Shown here: positions 41,541-49,815 of the stretch, piece after piece
How the letters are laid out: every line of letters begins with the position of its first letter
How positions within the stretch are numbered: position 1 is the first letter of the stretch
DNA from: Deltaproteobacteria bacterium
GTDB taxonomy: Bacteria > Desulfobacterota > Desulfobulbia > Desulfobulbales > SURF-16
Assembly: GCA_016219175.1 (NCBI GenBank)
Contig: JACRCD010000003.1
Location: 1 to 52,453, forward strand
Direction: 5' to 3'
Length of the DNA: 52,453 nt
Notes under the pieces: model-generated
Told to the model about the DNA's origin: nothing
The model's input: the letters and a program-made list of their open reading frames with translations, nothing else
Database searches by the model: none
Position numbers and translations under genes: made by a program

Positions 41541-41852
41541 ATGCAGCAGATACTCACTTTGCAGGCTGCTGAAGGAATGGTCCTCGCCAAGGATGTGGAG
41601 ATGCCTGACGGCCGCATTCTCTGCGGCAAGGGAACCCCCTTGACCCCGGCGATAATTGACAGAATTCTGAAAATGGATATCAGTCATATCACGGTCAAGG
41701 GCCAGCCTCTGTCGGTTGAAGGAGGGAAAACCCTTGAGGAGGAGCTGCGGGACATTGAAAAACGATTTTCCCGGGTCAAGCATGTTCCACCGCTCATGTA
41801 TATAAAAAAAAGATTAATGCAGCGTAAGGCTGCAAGCAGAAAGGGCGCCTGA
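41541..41852 (+). CDS. Small DUF3391-like protein of the HDOD/GGDEF operon
   Basis: The 103-residue protein starts at ATG 41541 after GGAGG. It reads LQAAEGMVLAKDVEMPDGRI and LCGKGTPLTPAIIDRILKMD, followed by ISHITVKG. This is the beta-rich module often fused to the N-terminus of HD-GYP phosphodiesterases (DUF3391-like, GMvLA-D...G-xLL-KGt-Lt). Here it stands alone. It overlaps the HDOD gene by one base (TGATG), so translation is coupled. Regulation of the partner signalling proteins is inferred. Confidence 0.75.
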   Translation: MQQILTLQAAEGMVLAKDVEMPDGRILCGKGTPLTPAIIDRILKMDISHITVKGQPLSVEGGKTLEEELRDIEKRFSRVKHVPPLMYIKKRLMQRKAASRKGA

Positions 41853-42724
41853 TGGATGAAACTAAACGATTACAGTTTCGGAAAGCCCTGCGGGAGGTGA
41901 AAAACCTTCCCACGCTTCCCGGCATTATTACCAAACTGACCCGCATGGCGGAGGATCCCGATACGACAACTGACCAGATGGGGAAGGTGATCAGCAAGGA
42001 TCACATCCTGGCTGCGAAACTGCTCAAGCTCGTTAATTCCGCCTTTTATGGTTTCCCGCAGAAAATAAGTTCATTAAGCAGCGCCATCATTCTGCTTGGT
42101 TTCAATGTTATCAAGAGTCTTATCATCAGCTCTTCCATCTTTGAATTCATGGAATCCCAGGATGTGGAGCTGTGGGAGCACTCCCTGGGCTGCGCCGTTG
42201 TCTGCAACGTCCTGGCAAAACGGTTGAATGTCAGTGATCCCGAAGAGATAAGCACTGCCGGTCTTATTCATGACATCGGCAAGGTGGCGATCAAGATGGA
42301 GCTGAAGCCGGAATTTGAAATGTTGCGGCAGATGATCCATGAGCGGGAAATTTCCATGCTGGTCGCGGAACAGGAGCTTCTCGGCCTGGATCACGCCGAG
42401 GTCGGCGGCTGGCTGGCCAAAAGCTGGAATCTTCCTCCCAAGCTTGTCGAACCCATAGCCTGTCATCACAATCCCAAGGAGGCCAAACATGAACAACTGG
42501 CCACCGCCATCATTCATTTCAGCGACATTTTCATACGGGGGCTCGGCTATGGACACGGGGAGGATGTCTGGGTTCCTCCGTTAAGCAAAACCGCGTGGGA
42601 ACTCCTGAATCTGAGCCCCGAAGCCCTGGATGAAATACTTGAGGAAGTGGAGGAAAAATTATGGGATGTCAAGGGTTTCAGTCTGGATATCCAATCAGAA
42701 GCTGAACGCATCGTGCCCTCATGA
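41852..42724 (+). CDS. HDOD-domain signalling protein
   Basis: The 290-residue protein is an HDOD domain from end to end: LPTLPGIITKLTRMAEDPD, KVISKDHILAAKLLKLVNSAF, SLSSAIILLGFNVIKSLI, then GLIHDIGKVAIKME with an intact HD doublet and HAEVGGWLAKSWNLPPKLVE. HDOD proteins are HD-related scaffolds in signalling, often next to diguanylate cyclases or chemotaxis genes; most are not known to be enzymes. It is coupled to the gene on either side by 1-4 bp overlaps. Confidence 0.9.
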   Translation: MDETKRLQFRKALREVKNLPTLPGIITKLTRMAEDPDTTTDQMGKVISKDHILAAKLLKLVNSAFYGFPQKISSLSSAIILLGFNVIKSLIISSSIFEFMESQDVELWEHSLGCAVVCNVLAKRLNVSDPEEISTAGLIHDIGKVAIKMELKPEFEMLRQMIHEREISMLVAEQELLGLDHAEVGGWLAKSWNLPPKLVEPIACHHNPKEAKHEQLATAIIHFSDIFIRGLGYGHGEDVWVPPLSKTAWELLNLSPEALDEILEEVEEKLWDVKGFSLDIQSEAERIVPS

Positions 42725-43659
42725 AACGAATTCTTATCGTAGGGGAAAATATCATCGGCAGCCCGGAACACCGGCTCATCCTTGAGGCGAAAGGCTATCA
42801 GCCCCTGTTGCTGAAAAATATGCATGCCGCGGTGTCATTGATATTTGAGGATCCGCCGGATATGCTGATCATGGAAAAGGGCTTTGGCTCCGACATGGAT
42901 TCCCAGGCCCTTTTGAGTGCGGTAAAGGCCTGTCTGCAGAAGACCAATATCCCCATCCTCATCGTTTTTAATGAAAACCAGGTGTTGGCGGCCATTGACT
43001 GGAAGAAATATCCGGTGGACGATTTCATGATCCGTCCCTTTTCTCCGGAGTCCATGCTGGCCAGAATACAGTTGGCCGAGGCGCGAATGATCCGGGTTTT
43101 TGATAACAACCCCCTCAGCAAGCTGCCGGGGAATACCTCCATCCTGCAGGCTATCCAGCATGCCATTGACTCCGAAGAAAACTACGGCGTTTGTTATATC
43201 GATATCGATAATTTCAAGCCGTACAATGACCGTTACGGTTTCTCACAGGGGGATGACGTGATTCTCATGGTGGCCCGCATCGCCGTCAATGTCATCGATG
43301 AGCTGGCCCGGGAGGGCAGTTTTGTTGGCCATGTGGGTGGCGATGATTTTGTTTTTGTTGTTAGGGAAGACAAGGTGAAGCCGGTCTGTGAACGAATCCT
43401 GGCAAATTTCGATGTGGTCCGCAATATGTTTATTCCGGTCGAGGATTTGAAAGCCGGCTGTTATATGGAGAAAGACAGGCAGGGCAGGGAGACGATTTTT
43501 GGTCTGCTCAGTCTCTCCATTGCCGTCGTCATTACCGGTTCACATCACTTCAAGCATTTTGGCGAGGTTTCCACTGTTGCTTCGGAGGTTAAACATTATG
43601 TCAAGCAGAAAGCGGGCAGCAATTATATGATTGACCGCAGGTCGCAGGTACAGGCTTAG
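42721..43659 (+). CDS. Pseudo-receiver plus GGDEF-type protein (GGDDF motif)
   Basis: The 312-residue protein has an N-terminal CheY-like domain (residues 1-120) in which the phosphoacceptor strand reads DMLIMEKG, without the usual Asp, so it is a pseudo-receiver. The C-terminal GGDEF domain keeps CYIDIDNFKPYNDRYGF and GHVGGDDFVFVV; the signature is GGDDF instead of GGDEF. An upstream RxxD inhibitory site is not seen. It may be a weak or inactive diguanylate cyclase or a c-di-GMP/GTP effector; some related subgroups carry GGDDF naturally. It overlaps the HDOD gene by 4 bp. Confidence 0.85.
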   Translation: MKRILIVGENIIGSPEHRLILEAKGYQPLLLKNMHAAVSLIFEDPPDMLIMEKGFGSDMDSQALLSAVKACLQKTNIPILIVFNENQVLAAIDWKKYPVDDFMIRPFSPESMLARIQLAEARMIRVFDNNPLSKLPGNTSILQAIQHAIDSEENYGVCYIDIDNFKPYNDRYGFSQGDDVILMVARIAVNVIDELAREGSFVGHVGGDDFVFVVREDKVKPVCERILANFDVVRNMFIPVEDLKAGCYMEKDRQGRETIFGLLSLSIAVVITGSHHFKHFGEVSTVASEVKHYVKQKAGSNYMIDRRSQVQA

Positions 43660-43684
43660 CCAGCAACTCGACATATCGCCGCCT

Positions 43685-43713
43685 ATCCGGAAATCCGGAT
43701 TGCTCCTTTTTTT
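43685..43713 (+). terminator. Intrinsic terminator of HDOD/GGDEF operon
   Basis: ATCCGG-AAAT-CCGGAT forms a 6-bp stem, 25 bases after the stop, followed by TTGCTCC and seven T residues. Confidence 0.55.
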
Positions 43714-43791
43714 GAAATTGCCCTGTTGTTTGTCCGGTTTCGGTTCCGTTTAGTAATTTGCTTGCCAAATTATGATTCCCGGTTATATATG

Positions 43792-43924
43792 GAGGCTCTT
43801 GCAAAATAAGTAAAAGAGTGCCTCCTGTCATTTCGACCGAAGGGAGAAATCTCATAAAATCAAGGCAATTAAAGATTCCTCACTGCGTTCGGAATGACAC
43901 ACAAGTTCATTTTGCAAGAGCCTC
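43792..43924. repeat. MITE-like element, copy 2 (133 bp)
   Basis: It has the same sequence as the copy at 41242-41375 apart from a few substitutions and one missing T. The 16-bp terminal repeats are perfect. The flanks TATG and TATA are similar but not identical. It ends 42 bp before the MucR-like ATG, so it forms part of that gene's upstream region. Confidence 0.8.
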
Positions 43925-43966
43925 TATAGAAAAAAATTTTGTATTCCATATTATCGGGAGGATCAA

Positions 43967-44449
43967 ATGAGCAAATCACTGGTCGAGATGGCGGCGGAAA
44001 TTGTTAAAGCACAATGCACATCGACAAGCATGTCCGTCGAGGATGTCGGCCTGTCGTTGCAGAACACGTACAGTGTGCTGCAGTCATTACAGGCAAAAGA
44101 GATATCGGTTGAGGCCGCCGTTGCCGGGGAAGAGCACAAAGAGGAGAATGCTGCCGTTGATGTGACGCCGGAAAAGTCAATTCTGAAAAATAAGATTATC
44201 TGTCTGGAATGCGGGCAGTCCTTTAAATTGCTGTCTCCGAAGCATCTTGACAGCCACGGCCTGACCGGCAGGGAATACCGGAAAAAATATGGTTTCCCCT
44301 TAAAGCAGCCCCTATGCGCAAAAGCCCTGTCTGAAAGACGCAAAAAAGCGGGCAAGGATCGCGGTGTGCCGGCAAATCTCCTGAAAGCCATTGCGGAACG
44401 GAAGCAGAAAGGTAATGCCAAAGGCAAGGCTGCCAATAAAGTAAAATAA
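43967..44449 (+). CDS. MucR/Ros-family zinc-finger regulator
   Basis: The 160-residue protein has the MucR/Ros layout: an N-terminal helical oligomerisation part (MSKSLVEMAAEIVKAQCTS), an acidic linker, and a zinc finger CLECGQSFKLLSPKHLDSH followed by LTGREYRKKYGFPLKQPL. The C-terminus is a basic Lys/Arg-rich tail (KQKGNAKGKAANKVK). MucR/Ros proteins bind AT-rich DNA and act as silencers or H-NS-like regulators in proteobacteria. GGGAGG precedes the ATG. It appears monocistronic. Confidence 0.88.
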   Translation: MSKSLVEMAAEIVKAQCTSTSMSVEDVGLSLQNTYSVLQSLQAKEISVEAAVAGEEHKEENAAVDVTPEKSILKNKIICLECGQSFKLLSPKHLDSHGLTGREYRKKYGFPLKQPLCAKALSERRKKAGKDRGVPANLLKAIAERKQKGNAKGKAANKVK

Positions 44450-44775
44450 ATAACGAATTCATTTTACATCTCCACGGCTCTTTTGTTACAAGGCCCCCAG
44501 GCCGCCCATCTTCGCGCGCCTTTTGTTATGGCGCAACAAACGGGACTGCGTAAGGTGGATAGACTGAATTCCGGCCTTCAGTCAGTGTAATTTCCTACTA
44601 AGTAGAGGCTTTTGCAAAATATGCAAAAGAGTGCCTTCTGTCATTTCGACCGAAGGGAGAAATCTAATAAAATCAAGGCAATTAAAGATTCCTCACTGCG
44701 TTCGGAATGACACAAGTTCATTTTGCAAGAGCCTCAAGTAGTTATCCGAAAAACAAAATCAGGCGACATACATTC
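44450..44775. other. Intergenic gap with MITE copy 3
   Basis: After about 155 bp without recognisable signals, the third MITE-like element occupies 44605-44735, then 40 bp lead to the murI start. No gene is supported. Confidence 0.5.
44605..44735. repeat. MITE-like element, copy 3 (131 bp)
   Basis: It is homologous to the copies at 41242 and 43792, with one mismatch in the left terminal repeat (GAGGCTTTTGCAAAAT) and a CA deletion near the right end. It is flanked by a perfect 5-bp direct repeat AAGTA (44600-44604 and 44736-44740), the clearest target-site duplication of the three. It ends 40 bp before the murI GTG. Confidence 0.82.
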
Positions 44776-45570
44776 GTGATTGGTATTTTTGATTCAGGCG
44801 TCGGCGGCATGACCGTTGCCAAAGCGGTGGAACAGCTGCTGCCGGAAAAAAGACTGGTTTATTTTGGTGATCTTGCCCGCACGCCTTATGGTTCGAAGAG
44901 TCCTGAGACGATATGCAAATATGCGAGACAGATCACGGAGTTCCTGTTGAACAGGGGGGCCAAAATCATCGTCATCGCCTGCAACTCGGCGGCCAGCGTT
45001 GCCTCTGATCTGCTTGCGGCGGAATTTCCCGTGCCGGTTTTCGAGGTCATTACCCCGGCCATAGAAAAAGCGCTTGCCGTGACAGCAAGCAACAGAATTG
45101 GCGTTATCGGCACCAGGGCCACGATAAAAAGCAATATCTATGAGGCCAAGATACGGCAGGCGAGGCGGGATGCAGTGGTCATATCCCAGCCTTGTCCTCT
45201 GCTGGTCCCCCTGGTGGAAGAGGGATGGCTCGATAAACGGGAGACCAAGATGATTCTCCGCAGGTATCTGCATCCTCTTAAACATAAAGGGGTTGACACC
45301 CTTGTCCTCGGGTGCACCCATTATCCCTTGCTGAAGCATCTTATCAGCCCCAGAATCGGCAATCAGGTAAATGTCATTGACTCCTCAACGGCTGTGGCCG
45401 ATATGGTGAAGAAATATTTGCAAAATCACCCGGAAATGGATAAGGCATTGTCAAACGGCGGTGAAAATCTTTACTATGTGTCCGATGTGACCGATGCCGC
45501 CCGCGCCACTGCGCAGCGAATTTTTGGCCGTAATCTGGATCTTATCCAGGTCGATGTGGAAGGAAATTGA
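44776..45570 (+). CDS. murI: Glutamate racemase
   Basis: The 264-residue enzyme makes D-glutamate for peptidoglycan. It has the opening IGIFDSGVGGMTVAKAVEQL, YFGDLARTPYGSKS, the two catalytic cysteines in IACNSAAS and LGCTHYPLL, and a mid-protein PAIEKALAV. The start is taken as GTG 44776, which gives the family-like MIGIFDSG; an ATG at 44707 lies in the MITE-like element and would add 23 unrelated residues. The ribosome-binding site is weak (AGGCGA). The lolA gene follows with no gap. Confidence 0.93.
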   Translation: MIGIFDSGVGGMTVAKAVEQLLPEKRLVYFGDLARTPYGSKSPETICKYARQITEFLLNRGAKIIVIACNSAASVASDLLAAEFPVPVFEVITPAIEKALAVTASNRIGVIGTRATIKSNIYEAKIRQARRDAVVISQPCPLLVPLVEEGWLDKRETKMILRRYLHPLKHKGVDTLVLGCTHYPLLKHLISPRIGNQVNVIDSSTAVADMVKKYLQNHPEMDKALSNGGENLYYVSDVTDAARATAQRIFGRNLDLIQVDVEGN

Positions 45571-46233
45571 ATGAAAAAATTACTGTATTCCGGAATATTT
45601 TTTTTCTGCTGGCTGCTGTTTCCCCCGGCAGGACAAGGCGAGGAACTCACGCCGCAGCAGATTGCCCAAAAAATTCAGGCAACCTATGAAAAAACCACTT
45701 CCTTAAAAGCCGATTTTCTCCAGACATCCAGCATCAGCGGCATGGAGCACCGTCAGCGCAAGGGCAGCGGCACCATGGTGATCCAGAAACCTGGCAAGCT
45801 GCGCTGGGATTACCTTTCCCCGGAAAAGCAGGTACTGGTGAGCGACGGCGAGATATTTTCTCTATATTCAGCAACGGAAAACCAGATGATCGTCTCTCCG
45901 GCCAAGGAATACCTGCAGGAGGATGTCACCTATAATTTTTTTGCCGGCAAGGGCAATCTGCCGGAGGATTTTGAGGTGACATCCGTGCCGCTTGATCTTG
46001 TAAAACAGGACAGTTACGCAATCATGCTGGTGCCGAAGAAGACCCATGCCCAGGTTGAAACTCTCTATGTCTGGGTTGATCAGGCCACATTTCTGGTAAA
46101 TCGGCTCCAGGTTTTGGATCACCTTGGCAGCGTTACCGATCTGCTCCTGTTCAACACGGAGGTCAATCGCGCTTTCCCGGCGGATTATTTTCATTTTACC
46201 CCTCCGGAAGGGACGGAAATAATCGAGCAGTAA
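45571..46233 (+). CDS. lolA: Outer-membrane lipoprotein carrier protein LolA
   Basis: The 220-residue protein has a signal peptide (MKKLLYSGIFFFCWLLF..., cut near GQG) and the LolA core: QIAQKIQATYEKTTSLKADF, GSGTMVIQKPGKLRWDYLSP, then repeated beta strands such as ETLYVWVDQATFLVNRLQV. LolA ferries lipoproteins from the LolCDE complex across the periplasm. It begins at the base after the murI stop, and the radical SAM gene follows after 68 bp. An LolD/FtsX-type exporter is found elsewhere in the window but is not obviously LolCDE. Confidence 0.9.
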   Translation: MKKLLYSGIFFFCWLLFPPAGQGEELTPQQIAQKIQATYEKTTSLKADFLQTSSISGMEHRQRKGSGTMVIQKPGKLRWDYLSPEKQVLVSDGEIFSLYSATENQMIVSPAKEYLQEDVTYNFFAGKGNLPEDFEVTSVPLDLVKQDSYAIMLVPKKTHAQVETLYVWVDQATFLVNRLQVLDHLGSVTDLLLFNTEVNRAFPADYFHFTPPEGTEIIEQ

Positions 46234-46301
46234 GCTGGTGTTGATAAATTATTCGTAACCGCTCAGATAGATAGAGCGAAGGCTGAAGGACAGGCGGGAC
46301 A

Positions 46302-48095
46302 ATGACGGATTTCAGGCTGGCCTTAGTCTCCATGCCGTGGGCGATTTTTGACCGTCCGTCAATCCAGCTTGGCGCCTTAAAAAGCTATGTCGAGAGAAAT
46401 TCATCAATCAAGGTGGAGACGTTTCACCCCTATCTCAACATTGCCAAAATCCTTGGCAAGGATCTCTATCATCTCATTTCCAGCAATGTCTGGATCTGTG
46501 AAGCTTTTTACAGCGGCGTTCTTTTCCCTGAACTGCGGCTTTCCGCAAAAAAGGTGGTTGAAAAGGAACTTCGCAAGGTAAAGAGTGGGATCCCCGTTGA
46601 TTTTGATGCGATCCGCGCCCGGTTGGCGAGTCATCTCGCCGAGTGGGCCGCGGCCACGGACTGGCAGCGTTTTGATCTGGTGGGATTTTCCGTCTGTTTT
46701 AATCAGCTGCTGGCAACCCTGGCCGCTGTCAGCTCCCTGAAGAAAAAACATGCCGATCTGCCAATCGTTCTCGGCGGATCGGCTTGTCATGCCGATTCCG
46801 CCCCGGCTTTCCTCAGACATTTCCCGGCGGATTTTGTCATCAGCGGGGAAGGGGAAGAGCCGCTGCTGAGTTTGTGCGCCACCCTGGCCGGCCGGGCCGC
46901 GACCCTTGACGACCGGGTATGGTGCGCAGCGGGACTTGCCGGAAAGCAACCGGCCCACCAGGGCAAAGAGCTTGACATCGCCACCTTGCCCTGCCCTGAC
47001 TATGATGATTATTTCCGGGAGATGCGGCAGCTTTTTGCTGGTGAGGTATTCATTCCCGTCATCCCGGTGGAGTTCTCCAGGGGCTGCTGGTGGCGCAAAT
47101 GCTCTTTTTGCAATCTGAATCTGCAGTGGCGCGGCTACCGTCATAAGGGGGCGGCAAAGATGGCCACGGAAGTTTTTGCCTTGGCCGACCGGCATAAGGT
47201 ACTGGATTTTGCCTTCACGGATAATGCCCTGCCGCCGAAGGACGCGGTTTCTTTTTTTGAAAAAGTCCGCGGGTCTGGTCTTGATCTGAGGTTTTTTGCC
47301 GAGATTCGCGCCGATCACCGCGGCAGGGTGATGGAGATAAGCCGTCATGGGGGCCTGACCTCCGTTCAGGTCGGCATCGAGGCCTTCAGTAATTCACTGC
47401 TGGAAAAAATGAGCAAGGGCGTGACGGTCATTGAAAATCTTGCCGTGATGAAGGACGCCCTTGCCCATGGCGTTGAACTGGCCGGCAATCTGATTGTCGA
47501 GTTCCCGGGCAGCAGCAAGGAAGAGGTTGATGAAACCATGGCGGTACTGGATTTTGCCTTTCCTTTCCGTCCGCTGACCACGGCCTCTTTTTTTCTGGGC
47601 CATGGCAGCCCGGTTGATTGCCGTCCCGCTGATTACGGGATCAGGGCCAAAACCACCCACCCGTATATAAGCAAACTTTTCCCGTCTGGGATTGGCGCGG
47701 ATCTGCCATTGCTGGTCAAAGGGTATAAAGGTGATCGCGCCAGGCAGCGGAAGTTGTGGGCGCCAGTGGTGGCAAAGGTGAAAAGATGGCGGGATTATCA
47801 CCGCAAACCGGGAAAAACGGCAGGATGTCTTCTTTCCTACCGGGATGGCGGGGATTTTCTGATTATCCGGCAGGTGTTGCCGGATGGCAAGGTTCTTCGC
47901 CACCGGCTGCTTGGCGTATCCAGGCAGATTTATCTCTCCTGTGCGGCGATTGTTGATCTGCCGGCCCTGGCCCTGCAATTCCCTTCGTTTCCTCGCGATA
48001 AGATAGAAAAATTTCTTGATGATCTCGTCGCCAAGAGGCTTGTCTTTAAAGAGAATAACAGGTTTTTGTCGCTTGCGGTCAGGCAGGGCTATTAA
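46302..48095 (+). CDS. B12-type radical SAM protein related to RiPP-maturation enzymes
   Basis: The 597-residue protein has an N-terminal region like the cobalamin-binding domains of radical SAM proteins (about residues 1-240). It starts LALVSMPWAIFDRPSIQLGA, closely resembling RiPP-maturation radical SAM protein 1, and includes VLGGSACHADSAP and VISGEGEEPL. The cluster-binding cysteines are in RGCWWRKCSFCNLN (Cys262, Cys267, Cys270), a CX4CX2C spacing instead of the usual CX3CX2C or the longer RiPP form. A radical SAM barrel and a C-terminal helical part follow. No precursor peptide was found nearby. It directly precedes the cobinamide genes cobU and cobD. The substrate is unknown. Confidence 0.82.
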   Translation: MTDFRLALVSMPWAIFDRPSIQLGALKSYVERNSSIKVETFHPYLNIAKILGKDLYHLISSNVWICEAFYSGVLFPELRLSAKKVVEKELRKVKSGIPVDFDAIRARLASHLAEWAAATDWQRFDLVGFSVCFNQLLATLAAVSSLKKKHADLPIVLGGSACHADSAPAFLRHFPADFVISGEGEEPLLSLCATLAGRAATLDDRVWCAAGLAGKQPAHQGKELDIATLPCPDYDDYFREMRQLFAGEVFIPVIPVEFSRGCWWRKCSFCNLNLQWRGYRHKGAAKMATEVFALADRHKVLDFAFTDNALPPKDAVSFFEKVRGSGLDLRFFAEIRADHRGRVMEISRHGGLTSVQVGIEAFSNSLLEKMSKGVTVIENLAVMKDALAHGVELAGNLIVEFPGSSKEEVDETMAVLDFAFPFRPLTTASFFLGHGSPVDCRPADYGIRAKTTHPYISKLFPSGIGADLPLLVKGYKGDRARQRKLWAPVVAKVKRWRDYHRKPGKTAGCLLSYRDGGDFLIIRQVLPDGKVLRHRLLGVSRQIYLSCAAIVDLPALALQFPSFPRDKIEKFLDDLVAKRLVFKENNRFLSLAVRQGY

Positions 48096-48109
48096 AGGTG
48101 AAGGAGACA

Positions 48110-48643
48110 ATGGACTCGGCAAACAAACAGACAATGCTGGTGGTCGGCGGTTGCCGGAGCGGAAAAAGCCGTTTCTCGCAGCAATGGGCCGCGGAGCGAT
48201 TCACCCGCAGAACTTTTGTCGCCACCACGGTTGCCGGGGATGACGAGGAGATGCAACACCGGGTGGAGATGCACCGGCGGAGCCGAGGCGCGGACTGGCA
48301 AACCATTGAGGAACCCTGTGATCTGACGGGGGTGCTGCGGGAGCAATGGCGGGAAACCGATGTTTTTCTCATTGACTGTCTGACCTTGTGGCTGACGAAT
48401 TTGCTGCTTAAGGATTGGTCCGATGCCGAGATTGAAACAGGGATGACCGATCTGGCCGCGGCCGTAAAGGAGTGCCCGGTTTCGGTGGTGCTGGTGGCGA
48501 ACGAGGTCGGCCTGGGCATCGTGCCTGAATCAGCGCTCGCCCGCAGATTCAGGGATCTGGCCGGTTGGTGCAACCAGCGGATCGGGGCGCACTGCGACCA
48601 GGTTGTTTTCATGGCAGCCGGGTTACCGCTTTATCTGAAATGA
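48110..48643 (+). CDS. cobU: Adenosylcobinamide kinase / guanylyltransferase
   Basis: The 177-residue CobU/CobP enzyme phosphorylates adenosylcobinamide and adds GMP in cobalamin nucleotide-loop assembly. It has the P-loop VVGGCRSGKSRFSQQWA, HRRSRGADWQTIEEP, FLIDCLTLWLTNLLL and VANEVGLGIVPESALARRFRD. ATG 48110 is preferred because AAGGAG lies just before it; a GTG at 48098 is possible and adds four residues. It follows the radical SAM gene by 14 bp, consistent with one transcript. Confidence 0.93.
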   Translation: MDSANKQTMLVVGGCRSGKSRFSQQWAAERFTRRTFVATTVAGDDEEMQHRVEMHRRSRGADWQTIEEPCDLTGVLREQWRETDVFLIDCLTLWLTNLLLKDWSDAEIETGMTDLAAAVKECPVSVVLVANEVGLGIVPESALARRFRDLAGWCNQRIGAHCDQVVFMAAGLPLYLK

Positions 48644-48738
48644 TTTTTTTATCCCGCAATATCAGGTAGAATGAAAAAAATGCGTTTTTGCACACGGCCT
48701 ATATTGGATGATCTCGTATTTTGGGGACGGGAGAAGAG

Positions 48739-49797
48739 ATGAGCGTACATGGCGGAAATATCGTCGCCACGGCAAAAGCCCTGGGATGTCAGGTTGCCGA
48801 TCTCATCGACATGAGCGGTAATCTCACCCCTTTGGGGATGGCGCCCGGCTTGCGGGAGGCGCTTACCCAGGGACTGGAACAGGTGGCCTTTCTGCCTGAG
48901 ACGGAAAGCGAAACATTGCGCCAGGTTTTTGCCGGGAAATTCGGGTTGCGGGAAGATGAGGTGCTGGCGGGAAACGGCACCACGGAGTTTATTTTCGCCC
49001 TGCCCGCCTCCTTCGGCCATAAGCGGGCCATCATTGTCAATCCCACCTATTCCGATTACAGCCTGGCCTGCTCCTGGGCGAACATGCCGGTCGTCAACTT
49101 CATGCTGACCCTTGAGCATGATTTCCGTCTTGATATGGCGCACCTTGCCAAACATCTGCAAGGGGAGGAGCTGGTGTTTATCTGCAACCCCAACAACCCC
49201 ACGGCTGGTTTAACCCCGACCCGGGAGCTGTATGCATTGATCGTCAACCATCCGGCCACCACTTTTGTGGTGGATGAGTCCTATCTGCCTTTTACCCGGG
49301 AGATGTCGCTTCTGCGGTACGATTTGCCGGCCAACCTGTTTGTCCTCTTCTCCTCTTCCAAGATTTATGGTATTCCGGGTTTGCGCCTTGGTTTTCTCGC
49401 GGCAAGGGCTGCTAATCTCCAGGCCCTGGCTTTGCACCGCAAACCCTGGGGGGTGAACAGATTGGCGCAGATTGCCGGAGAGTATCTGCTGCACAATAGC
49501 GATTCTTACGTGGAGGATGTGCGGCAGTTTGTCGAACAGGAGAGGCCCAGGTTTGTCAAGGGTTTGCAGGAGATGGGCTCCATCCGGGTCATCCCCGGCG
49601 CCGCTAATTTCATGCTCTGTTATCTGCAAGGAGACCTTTCCGCCGCGGAGCTGCGGGGCAGACTCCTGGAAAAAAGAATCATGATCCGCGACTGCGCCTC
49701 CTTTGCCGGCCTTGACGACCATTATTTCCGGCTTTGTTTACAGGGCCGGGAGAAGAATGTTTATTGTCTCAAGGTATTGCGGGAGATTTTTAACTAA
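48739..49797 (+). CDS. cobD: Threonine-phosphate decarboxylase CobD (aminotransferase fold)
   Basis: The 352-residue PLP enzyme has a fold-type I aminotransferase layout with VHGGNIVATAKALGC at the start, CNPNNPTAGLTPT, VVDESYLPFT and the PLP-lysine site LFSSSKIYGIPGLRLGF. CobD makes (R)-1-amino-2-propanol phosphate for the cobalamin side chain; the family is hard to separate from histidinol-phosphate aminotransferase by motif alone, but the adjacent cobU gene supports CobD. The start is ATG 48739, after GGAGAAGAG. Confidence 0.85.
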   Translation: MSVHGGNIVATAKALGCQVADLIDMSGNLTPLGMAPGLREALTQGLEQVAFLPETESETLRQVFAGKFGLREDEVLAGNGTTEFIFALPASFGHKRAIIVNPTYSDYSLACSWANMPVVNFMLTLEHDFRLDMAHLAKHLQGEELVFICNPNNPTAGLTPTRELYALIVNHPATTFVVDESYLPFTREMSLLRYDLPANLFVLFSSSKIYGIPGLRLGFLAARAANLQALALHRKPWGVNRLAQIAGEYLLHNSDSYVEDVRQFVEQERPRFVKGLQEMGSIRVIPGAANFMLCYLQGDLSAAELRGRLLEKRIMIRDCASFAGLDDHYFRLCLQGREKNVYCLKVLREIFN

Positions 49798-49815
49798 AAA
49801 TTTGCAGGAAAGAGT

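Larger units (their letters stand above)
43660..43966. other. Intergenic gap with terminator and MITE copy 2
   Basis: Contains the operon terminator and the second MITE-like element. No gene is present. Confidence 0.5.

Noticed and set aside
41242-44735. CRISPR-like array from three near-identical repeats
   Set aside because: Repeats are 131-134 bp, spaced by whole genes, with terminal inverted repeats and flanking direct repeats; this fits MITE-like elements.
46234-46301. Cobalamin riboswitch ahead of the radical SAM-cobU-cobD genes
   Set aside because: Only a short CGCTC...GAGCG hairpin is present; the gap is too small for a B12 riboswitch and the B12-box was not seen.
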